Both the position numbers and the translations under genes were made by a program. From Methanosarcinales archaeon (GTDB lineage Archaea; Halobacteriota; Methanosarcinia; Methanosarcinales; Methanogasteraceae): a stretch of DNA of 5,864 nucleotides. Positions 1 to 5,326 of this stretch are shown here, in pieces. Numbering within the stretch: the first letter of the stretch is position 1; every line of letters starts with the position of its first letter. The notes below the pieces were generated by a model. The model was not told the DNA's origin and made no database searches. It worked only from the letters and a program-made list of their open reading frames with translations. The DNA is taken from assembly GCA_030672605.1 (NCBI GenBank), contig DAOVGE010000051.1, positions 1 through 5,864 on the forward strand, read 5' to 3'.

Positions 1-67
1 ATTTGGCAATAAATGCACAAGACCGAGGCACACACCACACGATCGCCAATCAGGAGGTTTATTTAAT

Positions 68-143
68 CTTTGCGCCCTTGCGCCCTCGCGTCTTTGCGTT
101 TTTTATTCTTCAATCCAACGCAAGGACGCAAAGGCGCGAAGGG
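68..143. repeat. CGCAAAGACG-type inverted repeat, copy 1
   Basis: The left arm at 68-100 is built from alternating TTGCGCCC and CGCGTCTTTGCG units. The right arm at 117-143 starts AACGCAAGGACGCAAAGG and is an imperfect reverse complement of the end of the left arm, across a T-rich loop. Positions 68-101 are identical to 3636-3669. It is short, non-coding and present at least twice in the window, as expected of a dispersed intergenic repeat. Its function is unknown. Confidence 0.75.
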
Positions 144-232
144 TGTCATCTCTATTGTCACGTCTTTCGCGTGTGTCAACACATCACTGACACATTTGCA
201 AAAAAGCTCAGTTTGTGGCGGTGCGAAGTATA

Positions 233-293
233 ACACAGAAATCTCGTGAAGATGGCTGCGTCGCTGTTTCGCAGACTGTGTAATCCTGTGGTT
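233..293 (-). repeat. CCACAAGATT-type dispersed repeat, copy A (inverted)
   Basis: The reverse complement of this 61-base stretch matches 1971-2031 at 54 of 61 positions without gaps. It shares the motifs AACCACA, GATTACACAGTCTGCGAAA and TTCTGTGT. It lies in the opposite orientation to copy B, so the two copies form widely spaced inverted repeats around the gar1-tfb unit. Confidence 0.8.
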
Positions 294-347
294 TCGCAAC
301 TACTCAGGTATGTTGATTGGTCACCCGATTACGATTCTACGCTTTCT

Positions 348-420
348 GGCAAAAAAGAATAACCGCAGAGTGCTGCTGAGGAACGCAAGAGATATACCAC
401 CCCCCACGCACACTGCGGTT
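348..420 (-). terminator. Probable terminator of the gar1-tfb transcript
   Basis: Ten bases past the tfb stop, the minus strand has an 8-bp perfect stem extended past one mismatch: AACCGCAGTGTG (420-409) with CACTCTGCGGTT (372-361). The loop is about 36 bases. The stem is followed directly by ATTCTTTTTTG (360-350). A stem followed by a T-run in the right orientation supports transcription termination. The long loop is unusual, and in archaea the T-run alone may be enough. Confidence 0.5.
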
Positions 421-429
421 ACATTTCCG

Positions 430-1425
430 TTACAGTATGATCTCGATATCCAGTTCCTCTGCGAGTTCCTTGTACCGATTGCGGATCGTAACCTCGGTAA
501 CACCGGCAACCTCTGCCACCTCTCGCTGGGTTCTGCGCTGATCGCACTGAATCGATGCGATGTAGATCGCAGCAGCCGCGACTCCTGTGGGTCCGCGCCC
601 ACTGGTTAGCTCTCTCTCGCTTGCGGCCCTGAGAATTGAGATGCTCTTCGCCTGCACCGCCCCATCCAGATTGAGACCCGAGCAGAATCTCGGGATGTAG
701 TCGATCGGCGACGTCGGATGTAGCTTCAGCGAAAGTTCCCGTGCCACGAATCGGTATGTGCGCCCAATCTCCTTTCGGCTCACCCTCGAAACCTCTCCGA
801 TCTCATCAAGCGTCCTCGGAACAGAACACTGGCGGCATGACGCATACAGCGCAGAAGCAGCCACGCCTTCGATACTCCGTCCACGGATCAGGTTCTGCTC
901 AACCGCCCTGCGGTAGATTATGGCGGCGCTCTCCCTCACGTTCTGGTGGAGTCCGAGCGCTGATGCCATCCTGTCAAGTTCAGAAAGCGCAAACGCGAGA
1001 TTTCTCTCGGTCGCATTGCTGACACGAATCCTGCGCTGCCATTTTCTGAGCCGATACAGCTGAGCGCGGTTCTTGGTGGAGATCGTCCGCCCGTAAGAGT
1101 CCCGATTCCTCCAGTCGATCATGGTGGAGAGTCCCTTGTCATGGATCGTGTAGGTCATCGGAGAGCCGACCCTGGCTCGCCTCAACCGCTGATCGCTGTC
1201 AAACGCTCGCCATTCAGGTCCCTGATCGATGATGTTCGTCTCGATTACCAGCCCACATGATCCACATACCAGTTCGGCACGCTCATAATCCCGCTCAAGG
1301 GTGCGGCTGTGGCATTCCGGACATTCGACGACCTCGCGCTCCTGTTCGCGCTCACGTTCCCTGCGCTGCTTGATTCGCTCCTTTATCCGTTCCGGACGTT
1401 CAATTACTCGTTCAATTTCTGTCAT
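430..1425 (-). CDS. tfb: Transcription initiation factor IIB (TFB)
   Basis: Archaeal TFIIB homologue. It bridges TBP-bound promoter DNA and RNA polymerase, and its C-terminal core reads the BRE. Counting from the upstream ATG at 1431 (333 aa), the zinc ribbon is C37-x2-C40 ... C56-x2-C59. A B-reader/linker follows with GPEWRAFDSDQR (71-82) and IHDKGLSTMIDWRNRDSYGR (96-115). Two cyclin-like repeats lie at about 135-232 (SIEGVAASALYASCRQC) and 238-327 (GPTGVAAAAIYIAS), and the second has the helix-turn-helix TQREVAEVAGVTEVTIRNRY (301-320). I prefer the ATG at 1425 as start (331 aa): GAGGG at 1436-1432 is 6 bases from it but abuts the 1431 ATG, and the resulting MTEIERV start resembles the Methanosarcina-type start as I recall it. 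A very charged Glu/Arg stretch (about 11-33) precedes the ribbon. It lies directly downstream of gar1. Length and motifs are normal for the family. Confidence 0.98.
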   Translation of the reverse strand: MTEIERVIERPERIKERIKQRREREREQEREVVECPECHSRTLERDYERAELVCGSCGLVIETNIIDQGPEWRAFDSDQRLRRARVGSPMTYTIHDKGLSTMIDWRNRDSYGRTISTKNRAQLYRLRKWQRRIRVSNATERNLAFALSELDRMASALGLHQNVRESAAIIYRRAVEQNLIRGRSIEGVAASALYASCRQCSVPRTLDEIGEVSRVSRKEIGRTYRFVARELSLKLHPTSPIDYIPRFCSGLNLDGAVQAKSISILRAASERELTSGRGPTGVAAAAIYIASIQCDQRRTQREVAEVAGVTEVTIRNRYKELAEELDIEIIL

Positions 1426-1431
1426 TCCCAT

Positions 1432-1436
1432 CCCTC
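1432..1436 (-). promoter_or_regulatory. Ribosome binding site of tfb, overlapping the gar1 stop
   Basis: GAGGG on the minus strand sits across the gar1 TGA stop (1437-1435) and just before two in-frame ATGs at 1431 and 1425. Its spacing is 0 to the first and 6 to the second, so it favours the second start. The arrangement suggests translational coupling of gar1 and tfb. Confidence 0.6.
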
Positions 1437-1674
1437 ATAATGTATATAACTTCTTGTTTTCAAGTTCATTCAATTCGGAATCGATATGGTTTTTATTTTT
1501 ATACAGTTTAACGGAGATATAGGGGCGGACAACCGGTCCGAAGATCTCACGCACCGTCCCAATCCGTTTCATCGTGTTGGTCACTACAGCCGATCCGATA
1601 GCTGGCAACCGATCACCAGCTCTTACGATTAGCAGATTACCAAAACGATGTTGAATAGTCCCGAGCCGACGCAA
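1435..1674 (-). CDS. gar1: H/ACA RNP protein Gar1
   Basis: Small beta-barrel subunit of the H/ACA ribonucleoprotein. It binds the Cbf5 pseudouridine synthase and helps load and release target RNA during guided pseudouridylation. The 79-aa product starts MRRLGTIQHRFGNLLIVRAG, has the LPAIGSAVV stretch (23-31) and carries the family signature RIGTVREIFGPVVRPYISVK (37-56). The length is typical of archaeal Gar1. The start must be the TTG at 1674: an in-frame TGA lies four codons upstream, and GAGG is 7 bases before the TTG. The last 20 or so residues (LYKNKNHIDSELNELENKK) are Lys/Asn/Glu-rich, are encoded by AT-rich codons unlike the rest, and are probably a variable tail. Gar1 directly before tfb is, to my knowledge, a recurrent euryarchaeal gene pair, which supports both calls. 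Confidence 0.92.
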   Translation of the reverse strand: MRRLGTIQHRFGNLLIVRAGDRLPAIGSAVVTNTMKRIGTVREIFGPVVRPYISVKLYKNKNHIDSELNELENKKLYTL

Positions 1675-1717
1675 GTGTACACCTCAACCGAAAGTAATAT
1701 ATACTACGATGGATGAG

Positions 1718-1732
1718 TATATAAAGGTTTCG
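1718..1732 (-). promoter_or_regulatory. TATA box and BRE of the gar1-tfb operon
   Basis: Reading the minus strand gives CGAAACC (1732-1726) followed by TTTATATA (1725-1718), close to the archaeal BRE-TATA consensus. Initiation about 25 bases downstream would fall near 1696. This leaves a leader of about 20 bases that includes the GAGG ribosome binding site and the TTG start at 1674. Confidence 0.75.
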
Positions 1733-1741
1733 GTGATGCCA

Positions 1742-1756
1742 CGAAAGCTTTTTAAG
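1742..1756 (+). promoter_or_regulatory. Candidate divergent archaeal promoter (plus strand)
   Basis: CGAAAG (1742-1747) followed by CTTTTTAAG (1748-1756) fits the BRE-TATA pattern. It would start a transcript near 1777-1780 that runs into the hairpin-rich stretch and no nearby open frame. It could drive a non-coding RNA or a long leader for trpF. Only sequence resemblance supports it. Confidence 0.4.
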
Positions 1757-1777
1757 TTCTTCTGGTCGGGAGGGGTT

Positions 1778-1899
1778 GAAAAGAATTGTGAGTACATTTC
1801 CGGATGATCGGATTTATGTCATCCGTTCACAGTACCAATTCGTGCTTTTATCACGAGTGGTACGAATTTACGGATTCCACAAAGGTCGGTGTTGTGGAT
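1778..1899 (+). ncRNA. Candidate structured non-coding RNA or leader
   Basis: Three stems lie in a row. The first is CGGATGA (1801-1807) with TCATCCG (1819-1825), enclosed by TGTGA and TCACA. The second is GTACCA..TCGTG (1834-1846) with CACGA.TGGTAC (1854-1865) around the loop CTTTTAT. The third is CCACA (1877-1881) with TGTGG (about 1894-1898). AATTCGT in the second stem can pair instead with ACGAATT (1862-1868), so two exclusive folds exist. A promoter-like element lies about 25-30 bases upstream. I cannot assign it to a known RNA family: no convincing C/D boxes, no tRNA motif and no clear H/ACA geometry. Confidence 0.3.
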
Positions 1900-1962
1900 G
1901 GATATCATAAAATTCGGCAGCACCCCATAAAATCATAAATCATAAACTCACAAAATGTACCT

Positions 1963-2082
1963 GTTTAGCCAACCACAAGATTACACAGTCTGCGAAAAAG
2001 CGGCGTAGCCATCTCCACAAGAGTTCTGTGTCAATCTCGTGAAATCTCGTGTAATCTTGTGGTTTTTCCACCTCAGCTAAAC
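1963..2082 (+). repeat. 120-bp inverted-repeat element, copy B of the CCACAAGATT family
   Basis: The outer ends GTTTAGC (1963-1969) and GCTAAAC (2076-2082) are reverse complements. The inner arms AACCACAAGATTACAC (1971-1986) and GTGTAATCTTGTGGTT (2049-2064) form a perfect 16-bp inverted repeat. The interior 1971-2031 matches copy A, and 2018-2064 resembles copy C. Near the right arm the unit AATCTCGTG/AATCTTGTG occurs three times in tandem (2033-2062). There is no coding capacity, which suggests a MITE-like or otherwise non-autonomous intergenic repeat. Confidence 0.8.
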
Positions 2083-2088
2083 ATATAC
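2076..2088 (+). promoter_or_regulatory. Candidate trpF-aroD promoter at the repeat edge
   Basis: GCTAAACATATACC contains a TATA-like AAACATATA (2079-2087), about 28 bases before the trpF ATG. No good ribosome binding site precedes that ATG (the upstream bases read GGACAAATCTC). Initiation at or next to the ATG, giving a leaderless mRNA, would fit both facts. The upstream half of the box is the terminal GCTAAAC of the repeat element. Confidence 0.35.
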
Positions 2089-2110
2089 CACAAAATAATG
2101 GACAAATCTC

Positions 2111-2785
2111 ATGTCACGAACCAGAATTAAAATCTGTGGAAACACAAATATGGCAGATCTCGCCCACGCCATCTCGTGTGGTTGCGATGCGGTCGGGTTC
2201 ATAACAGACGTCCCGGTAAAGTCGCCGAGAAAGATTGATGCAAAGACCGCAAAACACCTGATAGAGCAGGTGCCGGTCTTTGTGGAGGCAGTTCTCGTAA
2301 TCATGCCTGAAGATCTTGCTTCGGCAATGGCTCTGATACGAGAGACCATGCCCACCTGCGTGCAGGTGCACAACGATCTGTTGGATTGCGACCTCGCAGT
2401 AATCTCTGATGCTGCCAGGCTGATCAAAACGATAGCGGTTCCGGTGGATGCAACACCAGAGGTTACGGATCAGATCGTAAGCCGAATTGCGGAACTGGAA
2501 GGAATCGCTGATGCGATACTCCTTGATACGAAAACCAGCGCCAGAAGCGAGGGCGGAGGAACCGGGAAGGTGCATGACTGGAGAATCAGCGCAGAGATCG
2601 TTGAGCGTTCGAGCGTGCCAATCATCCTCGCGGGCGGACTTACGCCGGATAACGTCTCTGATGCGATACGAGCGGTTCGTCCGTACGCGGTGGACACGGC
2701 ATCCGGAGTCGAGACTGCGAAGAGAAGAGACCCTGCAAAGGTGCAGCGGTTTATCGAGCAATGCGTGGTGGCTGACAATGACTGA
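2111..2785 (+). CDS. trpF: Phosphoribosylanthranilate isomerase
   Basis: Catalyses the Amadori rearrangement of N-(5'-phosphoribosyl)anthranilate to CdRP, the third step from chorismate to tryptophan, in the cytoplasm. The 224-aa single TIM barrel has the usual length. Seen in the sequence: KICG (7-10) with catalytic-type Cys9, DAVGF (26-30), VKSPR (36-40), CVQVH (83-87), ILLDT (136-140) with catalytic-type Asp139, the phosphate-binding GGGTG (148-152) then HDW (155-157), ILAGGL (172-177) and VDTASGVE (194-201). The start is the first in-frame ATG, and no Shine-Dalgarno is visible. Its 3' end overlaps aroD by 8 bases. No other trp gene is in the window, so trpF is separated from any trp operon, or that operon lies elsewhere. 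Confidence 0.95.
   Translation: MSRTRIKICGNTNMADLAHAISCGCDAVGFITDVPVKSPRKIDAKTAKHLIEQVPVFVEAVLVIMPEDLASAMALIRETMPTCVQVHNDLLDCDLAVISDAARLIKTIAVPVDATPEVTDQIVSRIAELEGIADAILLDTKTSARSEGGGTGKVHDWRISAEIVERSSVPIILAGGLTPDNVSDAIRAVRPYAVDTASGVETAKRRDPAKVQRFIEQCVVADND
2767..2771 (+). promoter_or_regulatory. Ribosome binding site of aroD inside trpF
   Basis: GGTGG lies 6 bases before the ATG at 2778, within the last codons of trpF. It fixes the aroD start and argues against the much longer open frame that begins at 2487 inside trpF. Confidence 0.6.
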
Positions 2786-3467
2786 GATCATTGCAGCGAT
2801 CGCACAAAATCCACGAGAGAGCGTGATTCAGGCGGCTCGCGAGGGTGCCGACGCAATCGAGATCAGAATCGACCTTATAGATCGTCCGGCAGATTCCCTC
2901 TGTCCGCTCGTAAGAGAGTTGAAAGAGGCTACAGAACTGCCCATAATCGTAACTAACCGCATGAGTGCGGAGGGAGGTAAATTTACCGGATCAGAAGAGG
3001 AGAGAATCGAGATACTGCTTTCCGTTCTGGAGATTGCTGATTCCGTTGATATCGAACTGCGGGCTGAGAGGAAATACCGCGATATGGTCGTTAATCGTGC
3101 AAAAGAGCTTGGTAAACGCGTCATCATCTCATATCATGATTTTTCAGAAACCCCTGACAACGAAACGATGCGAGAGATACTCTCCGACTGTTTCGCAGCC
3201 GGCGCCGATATCGCAAAACTCGCGACAACTCCCAATTCATACCGGGATGCGCTGCGCCTGCTCGAACTCACACTCGACTGCGCACCGAGATCGGTCTGCA
3301 TAATCGGAATGGGGGGATTCGGGGCACATACGCGACTTGTTGCGCCGATCTATGGATCAGCTCTTGCGTATGCATCGGTAGGGACTGCGACAGCGCCGGG
3401 GCAACTCAAAATCCAGGAGCTCAGGGATATGTTGCGTCTGTTGCACCAGCCCGGGGCAGGGGTGTGA
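2778..3467 (+). CDS. aroD: 3-dehydroquinate dehydratase, type I
   Basis: Converts 3-dehydroquinate to 3-dehydroshikimate through a Schiff base with an active-site lysine (shikimate pathway). The 229-aa product matches archaeal type I enzymes in length. Seen: EIRID (28-32), matching the substrate-binding Glu/Arg pair; SYHDF (118-122) with catalytic-type His120; AKLA (146-149) with Schiff-base Lys147; MGGFGAHTR (178-186) with Arg186; and TAPGQ (205-209) with Gln209. Thr205 stands where the E. coli enzyme has Ser232. The frame is open back to 2487, but those 97 extra residues only shadow trpF. The ATG at 2778 has GGTGG before it and gives the expected N-terminus MTEIIAAIAQ. The overlap with trpF makes co-translation likely. 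The stop codon sits in the loop of a small hairpin, GGGTG/CACCC (3460-3472). Confidence 0.95.
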   Translation: MTEIIAAIAQNPRESVIQAAREGADAIEIRIDLIDRPADSLCPLVRELKEATELPIIVTNRMSAEGGKFTGSEEERIEILLSVLEIADSVDIELRAERKYRDMVVNRAKELGKRVIISYHDFSETPDNETMREILSDCFAAGADIAKLATTPNSYRDALRLLELTLDCAPRSVCIIGMGGFGAHTRLVAPIYGSALAYASVGTATAPGQLKIQELRDMLRLLHQPGAGV

Positions 3468-3492
3468 CACCCGGATATGGTCCGCGGTACGT

Positions 3493-3566
3493 GTTTAGCT
3501 AAACTACAAGATCGGACAGATTCCCACAAGATTTCCGTGTTAATCTCGTGCAATCTTGTGGTTTAT
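3493..3566 (+). repeat. CCACAAGATT-type dispersed repeat, copy C
   Basis: Begins with GTTTAGCTAAAC, related to the two ends of copy B, followed by an ACTACAAGAT segment. CCACAAGATT (3524-3533) and AATCTTGTGG (3552-3561) form a perfect 10-bp stem with an 18-base loop. The segment 3526-3563 aligns with 2018-2064 of copy B, which has one extra ten-base AAATCTCGTG unit. The orientation is the same as copy B, so B and C flank trpF-aroD as direct repeats. Confidence 0.75.
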
Positions 3567-3595
3567 ATGTTGGTATCCATACAATATGAGTATAT

Positions 3596-3791
3596 ACAAA
3601 TTTTGCTGGTTCTGATGGATTCTGTGGTTTCCAACCTTTGCGCCCTTGCGCCCTCGCGTCTTTGCGTTTCTCTGATTTAACGAGAAAGTCGAGAGAGACG
3701 CAAAGACGAAGGAGTGGCGCCCGCGATTGCTGCAACACGAGGGCGGGCCACTGCTATCGACCACAGAAAACGGCAGAACCAGAAATTTTGT
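3596..3791. mobile_element. MITE-like 196-bp nested palindrome
   Basis: The ends are inverted repeats: 3596-3628 (ACAAATTTTGCTGGTTCTG ... CTGTGGT) matches the reverse complement of 3760-3791 at 27 of 33 aligned positions with one gap. Inside is a second inverted repeat with left arm 3636-3669, identical to 68-101, and a partial right arm near 3698-3710 (GACGCAAAGACG). It has no coding capacity and no transposase. The long terminal inverted repeats and small size suggest a non-autonomous element. I could not define a target-site duplication. Confidence 0.55.
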
Positions 3792-3830
3792 GGGTTCTTC
3801 GCCCCAGATGAACACATACGGTCAGCGCAC

Positions 3831-5297
3831 TCAGCGTGAAATAGGCTCATCCTGCACATAGTTCCATTTGAGATCAAGAGCGAGCTTCGCTTTGGTCAGT
3901 TCCCGCCCGAGATACCCTGCGTGCTCCATCTGCGAGATCAGCCCCATATCGATTACGGTTGTGAGAATCCTGCAGACATCTGTTCCGATGATCGTTGCCA
4001 GTCTGTGAGTCACAATGACCGTTTTGTGCTCCCTTGATATCTCGATTCGGAGACATCCCGCGGGGTCCGGAGCCCATTTCGCTTTCTCTGACGCAAGGAC
4101 CGATTCTTCGGGAACTTCTGCGTCCGGAAGGTACCGCTTCTCCTTCAGGATAAGAAGATCGATTCCCAGGTCCTTTGGCGAACTTTGCCGCTCGGATGCG
4201 AGCACCATCATCTGCGACGCTGTCACAAGCTCCCTAATGCTCCCGCGTGCCTTGTCGCTATGCTCCGGCGTGAAGAGGATGTCTGCGCCGAGTTCGGACG
4301 CAATCCCTGTGAGGAGGGCATTCACACCCACCGAATCGGCGTCGATTAATTCGGTCACATTGCCGACGCCGAAGAATAGTGGAGTTGCCCCGTCCCTTTT
4401 CCGAAAATCTCCGTACCTGCGGATCGATTCAACGATTCCATGCCCGACAGGGTCAAGAACCGGGTCTGCGATGATCCTCTCAATTCCGAGGCTCTGTGCA
4501 TACGCGATATTCCGGTGCAGCGAATCAGGGTCTCTCTGATCCGGAATGATCACAACCGCGGTTCCATGCGCAAGAACCACATCCGAAACAGAATCGATGT
4601 TCTCTGAATTCAGACTCAGCACGAGATCGGCTCCCGACTCGATCCCGGCAACGATGAGATCCGGATTCAGAGTGTCTATACTCACCGGGAGTTTTGTTGT
4701 GGATTTTGCGATCGCAACCGATTTTGCGACGTCAACAACATCTGCATCCATCGTGGCGCCAATGTCGATTATGTCTGCGCCTTTCTCCTCGAATTCGCGT
4801 ATCTTTTCCGCCAGTTGCTCCTCTGGCATACCTGTCGCACCTGCAATCTCTGCCATCACCTTCATAGTCGAGTCTCTGCCGATCTTTGTTGCGCAGATCG
4901 CAAATGCCGCAACAGAATTCCGTTCGTGCGCCTCTATGCGTAAAAGAGCGTCCTCGCGCATTTTTTCTGACAAGAATTCGCATGCAGGGATTGTTTTTGA
5001 GAGTTCGAGTTCGTTTACGCACGAAAGAACCGATGTCAGGTCGTACGCATGCCTTGGTCCGAGACGGATCAGTGTCTTGCATTCATCTTCGAGATCGGTG
5101 AAGTCGCTTGATACGAGACCCGGGACAAGGAGCAGGTCGTATCGTTTGCAATCGGGTAGAGACGGTCCCAGCAAACCCGGTGTTATGAACGCCGCAACAT
5201 CGCAATTGAGAACGAGCACATCGGCACCTTCCTTTTCCTGCACTGCCGCTCTGACCGTCTGCTGCGCAAGTCTTCCGGTTGCTATGAGGATCTTCAT
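3831..5297 (-). CDS. Dihydropteroate synthase-like protein (archaeal, MJ0107 type)
   Basis: Resembles the archaeal family often annotated dihydropteroate synthase-related (TIGR00284), proposed to join the pterin to its aryl partner in tetrahydromethanopterin or tetrahydrosarcinapterin synthesis. The 488 residues appear to form three parts. An N-terminal domain of about 135 aa starts MKILIATGRLAQQTVRAAV (DUF6513 type). A pterin-binding TIM barrel (about 140-365) has GADIIDIGATMD (173-184), LPVSIDT (203-209), IIADPVLDP (275-283), GVGNVTELIDADSVGVNA (310-327) and TPEHSDK (343-349). A C-terminal DUF4346-like domain (about 405-485) has DPAGCLRIEI (411-420), HAGYLGREL (459-467) and YVQD (480-483). 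The classical bacterial DHPS signatures are not obvious. The ATG at 5297 has GTGAT close upstream. The gene is monocistronic and convergent with aroD. Family membership is strong; the exact reaction is inferred. Confidence 0.85.
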   Translation of the reverse strand: MKILIATGRLAQQTVRAAVQEKEGADVLVLNCDVAAFITPGLLGPSLPDCKRYDLLLVPGLVSSDFTDLEDECKTLIRLGPRHAYDLTSVLSCVNELELSKTIPACEFLSEKMREDALLRIEAHERNSVAAFAICATKIGRDSTMKVMAEIAGATGMPEEQLAEKIREFEEKGADIIDIGATMDADVVDVAKSVAIAKSTTKLPVSIDTLNPDLIVAGIESGADLVLSLNSENIDSVSDVVLAHGTAVVIIPDQRDPDSLHRNIAYAQSLGIERIIADPVLDPVGHGIVESIRRYGDFRKRDGATPLFFGVGNVTELIDADSVGVNALLTGIASELGADILFTPEHSDKARGSIRELVTASQMMVLASERQSSPKDLGIDLLILKEKRYLPDAEVPEESVLASEKAKWAPDPAGCLRIEISREHKTVIVTHRLATIIGTDVCRILTTVIDMGLISQMEHAGYLGRELTKAKLALDLKWNYVQDEPISR

Positions 5298-5326
5298 AGT
5301 ATCACATTGATTGTCGATTGTCGCAT

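Larger units (their letters stand above)
1..429. other. Repeat-rich intergenic region downstream of tfb
   Basis: I find no convincing gene here. Short open frames on both strands (for example 3-233 and 63-299) run through the repeats and give low-complexity Arg/Ala/Lys-rich translations. The stretch holds a CGCAAAGACG-type inverted repeat (68-143), a small perfect hairpin with arms TGTGTCA (172-178) and TGACACA (188-194), one copy of the CCACAAGATT-type repeat (233-293), and the probable tfb terminator (348-420). Bases 1-60 show nothing I recognise; they could be the edge of a neighbouring spacer. Confidence 0.6.
1675..2110. other. Intergenic region between gar1-tfb and trpF-aroD
   Basis: No open frame with protein-like content is visible. 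From left to right it holds the minus-strand gar1 promoter (1718-1732), a plus-strand TATA/BRE candidate (1742-1756), a cluster of hairpins (about 1789-1899), a short AT-rich stretch of ATAAATC-like direct repeats (about 1927-1950), a 120-bp inverted-repeat element (1963-2082), and a trpF promoter candidate at the right edge of that element. Confidence 0.6.
3468..3830. other. Repeat-filled spacer between convergent aroD and the DHPS-like gene
   Basis: No gene is supported; the open frames here (for example 3499-3738 minus) are translations of the repeats. It contains the perfect 12-bp palindrome GTTTAGCTAAAC (3493-3504), copy C of the CCACAAGATT family (3493-3566), and the 196-bp nested palindrome (3596-3791). 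The two flanking genes converge on this spacer. I see no classic stem-plus-T-run terminator for either one, so the palindromes might serve that role. Confidence 0.6.

Noticed and set aside
63..299. 78-aa minus-strand open frame
   Set aside because: It runs through the CGCAAAGACG repeat and copy A. The KDARAQGRKD-like ending is the repeat in translation, and a similar stretch appears in the unrelated frame at 3499-3738.
1765..1899. tRNA, C/D box or H/ACA RNA
   Set aside because: No T-loop motif, no paired C and D boxes and no hairpin followed by ACA at the right distance. Only a generic structured RNA can be proposed.
1927..2082. CRISPR array
   Set aside because: The repeated units here are short, inverted or directly adjacent, without regular unique spacers. 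No cas gene is in the window.
2487..2777. 97-residue N-terminal extension of aroD
   Set aside because: Lies wholly inside trpF in another frame. The ATG at 2778 has a good ribosome binding site and gives the family's normal length.
2114..2791. 225-aa minus-strand frame opposite trpF
   Set aside because: Antisense shadow of a clear trpF. Its translation is rich in His, Cys and Arg with no recognisable motif.
3499..3738. 79-aa minus-strand open frame
   Set aside because: Made almost wholly of repeat sequence (copy C and the nested palindrome). No domain, no ribosome binding site.
4015..4539. 174-aa plus-strand frame opposite the DHPS-like gene
   Set aside because: Also an antisense shadow with Ser/Arg-rich composition and no ribosome binding site.
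4546..5310. 254-aa plus-strand frame opposite the DHPS-like gene
   Set aside because: Antisense shadow, Ser/Arg-rich, no motifs. The sense protein has several conserved motifs across the same region.
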